A DNA stretch of 64,000 nucleotides, taken from the NCBI GenBank assembly GCA_965369995.1, contig CBDURO010000006.1, positions 1-64,000 on the forward strand. Reading direction: 5' to 3'. The notes below the pieces were generated by a model that had not been told where the DNA came from, ran no database searches, and saw only the letters and a program-made list of their open reading frames with translations. Origin of the DNA: JAHJCW01 sp965369995. GTDB taxonomy: Bacteria; Fidelibacterota; Marinisomatia; Marinisomatales; JAHJCW01. The position numbers were made by a program, and so were the translations under genes. Below are positions 62,677 through 64,000 of the stretch, one piece after another. Each line of letters begins with the position of its first letter. Position 1 is the first letter of the stretch.

Positions 62677-63345
62677 ATGCCAATTAAAATCGGAATATTA
62701 AATTGTTACTCGGACGAACCGAAGTCAGCTTTAAGTGCGAGCTATTTTTCTCATATTGTTGAGAATACAACAATAATCAACACTTGTTATAATGAAAAAA
62801 TTGAAAGTATTAATGATTATGACGGTTACATTATCAGCGGTTCGCGTTCATGTTATGAAGATAAAGATAGTTGGATTACCAATCTAAAAGAACTTGTTAA
62901 ACAAATATATGATGAAAACATACCTTGTTTAGCGGTATGCTTTGGTCATCAAGTTGTCGCGCATATGTTTGATGGAACTGCTGTAAGAAATCTTGCAAGT
63001 GAGGAAGGATTTCAAAATGTTCCAACGGTGGTTGCAGATGCACCAATTTATTTATTTTCCGGTTTGCCAAATCCGGTGAAGGTATATCAATCACATAGCG
63101 ATGCAGTTATGAAAGCTCCTCCCGGAAGTATTCAAATAATTAATAAAAAATGTGTACAATATTATCAATTTGGTTCAATTTATTCGATTCAATCACATCC
63201 TGAAATAACAGTTCCAATTGCAGTAGGATTAGCTAAAAAAGAAAATAAAGCAATTGACTCTATATTGAATGGAGTAAATGAGCAAAATATTCAGTCTCAT
63301 AAAGTTTTGGAAAATTTTTCAAATATCGTAAAACTAACTATATAA
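62677..63345 (+). CDS. Class I glutamine amidotransferase-like protein
   Basis: From the ATG at 62677 it has 222 residues. A GTG at 62605 would add 24 residues with no family match, so I prefer the ATG, which gives KIGILNCY at the start as in GuaA-type domains. The catalytic triad is Cys88 in LAVCFGHQ, His174 and Glu176 in SHPE. It has no attached synthetase domain. Its own partner or substrate is unknown; gamma-glutamyl hydrolases of small amines are one known use of stand-alone versions. Confidence 0.85.
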   Translation: MPIKIGILNCYSDEPKSALSASYFSHIVENTTIINTCYNEKIESINDYDGYIISGSRSCYEDKDSWITNLKELVKQIYDENIPCLAVCFGHQVVAHMFDGTAVRNLASEEGFQNVPTVVADAPIYLFSGLPNPVKVYQSHSDAVMKAPPGSIQIINKKCVQYYQFGSIYSIQSHPEITVPIAVGLAKKENKAIDSILNGVNEQNIQSHKVLENFSNIVKLTI

Positions 63346-63453
63346 TATTAAAACATTTTTCTATAATACTGTTTAACCTTCGTAATTTATTACACAATAT
63401 TTTATACATTTATTAATGATAAGATTTATAATTTAGGAGTTAAAGAATCATAC

Positions 63454-64000
63454 GTGGTGCAATACAACTCACTTCAGAAATTTGAATCTATTTATAAAGA
63501 GAAATTTCTTTCTGTCGATCAGATTTTTCAAAAGATACATCTAGGTGACAGAATTTTTATTAGTACAGCTTGTGGTGAACCGCAATATTTGGTTAATTCC
63601 ATGGTCAAATATGTTGAGAATCATCCCAAAGCATTATTGGATTCCGAAGTGATGCATGTGTGGACTTTGGGACTAGCACCTTATGCTAATGAGAAATACA
63701 AAAGAAATTTTCGATATAATTCATTTTTTATTGGCGATAATGCTCGTGAGGCAATCAATAAAGGACTCGCCGATTATTCTCCAATTTTCCTATCTCAAAT
63801 TCCCGGATTGTTTCGCAAGGGAATGGTTTCTTTGGATGTTGCACTAATCCAAACATCTTTACCGGATGAACATGGATTCGTTAGTTTGGGGGTGAGTGTT
63901 GATATTGTAAAAGCAGCTACGGAAATTTCTCGTATGGTGGTTGCTCAAATAAATAAGAACATGCCACGTGTTCACGGTGACGGATTTATTCATATCTCTG
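63454..64000 (+). CDS. Acetyl-CoA hydrolase/transferase family protein, 3' end missing
   Basis: The frame is open from the GTG at 63454 to the window edge, 182 residues. SLPDEHGFVSLGVSVD, the signature of the 4-hydroxybutyrate/acetyl-CoA CoA-transferase family, lies at about 136-151, followed by NKNMPRVHGDGFIH. The catalytic Glu would lie in the missing half. AGGAG is 14 bases before the GTG, rather far, so a neighbouring start such as the GTG at 63457 is possible. The substrate cannot be decided from the N-terminal half. Confidence 0.85.
   Translation, partial: MVQYNSLQKFESIYKEKFLSVDQIFQKIHLGDRIFISTACGEPQYLVNSMVKYVENHPKALLDSEVMHVWTLGLAPYANEKYKRNFRYNSFFIGDNAREAINKGLADYSPIFLSQIPGLFRKGMVSLDVALIQTSLPDEHGFVSLGVSVDIVKAATEISRMVVAQINKNMPRVHGDGFIHIS

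Noticed and set aside
1..64000. CRISPR arrays, rRNA genes, prophage or insertion sequences
   Set aside because: I looked for regularly spaced repeats, rRNA signatures, transposases, integrases and phage structural genes on both strands and found none.

Overview
The window is AT-rich bacterial chromosome. Gene order, EF-Tu and ribosomal protein sequences, and the signal peptides ending in ...FAQ or ...YAQ suggest the FCB group. My best guess is a Marinimicrobia-like or related lineage, but that is an inference: there is no 16S rRNA gene in the window. Coding density is high and no gene-free stretch exceeds 300 bases. The longest is about 266 bases, upstream of the first tRNA.

Region 1 (1-24 kb) is mixed housekeeping and accessory DNA. 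It opens with the 3' part of an endonuclease/exonuclease/phosphatase-family gene, a stand-alone PAS protein and an orphan TrpF-like protein. A small membrane-protein gene follows, enclosed by inverted GTTAGAC-type repeats that resemble integron cassette boundaries. Next are an M14 carboxypeptidase, a TlpA-like thioredoxin, a NAPE-PLD-like metallo-hydrolase, a CYTH protein, a eukaryote-like cystathionine beta-synthase and a small heat-shock protein. On the other strand lies a DegT-tldD-tldE group, then sixA. These are followed by a coiled-coil zinc-ribbon protein, a three-module M1-M28-PDZ peptidase, a RelE/RHH toxin-antitoxin pair, a purple-acid-phosphatase-like enzyme and a PhzF protein. A PIN-domain gene broken by an in-frame stop, tandem PPK2 kinases and an aldehyde dehydrogenase close the region. 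A decayed copy of the sixA 3' end lies between the phosphatase and phzF genes.

Region 2 (24.2-55.8 kb) is one uninterrupted, same-strand translation and transcription supercluster: tRNA-Thr(TGT)-Tyr-Gly-Thr(GGT)-tuf-rpmG-tRNA-Trp-secE-nusG-rplKAJL-rpoBC-rpsL-rpsG-fusA-tuf. The S10, spc and alpha operons then run on through secY-map-infA-rpmJ-rpsM-rpsK-rpsD-rpoA-rplQ to a strong intrinsic terminator. The two tuf genes are identical in DNA sequence. L5 has a lysine-rich N-terminal extension of about 76 residues and L17 has a lysine-rich tail. Many genes start with GTG or TTG.

Region 3 (55.8-64 kb) carries a lipoprotein trypsin-like protease and two consecutive histidine-degradation genes (hutU, hutI). 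Convergent with these are a membrane-anchored PHP-type metallohydrolase and a radical SAM protein. A class I glutamine amidotransferase and the 5' part of an acetyl-CoA hydrolase/transferase gene follow. No rRNA, CRISPR array, transposase or prophage was seen.
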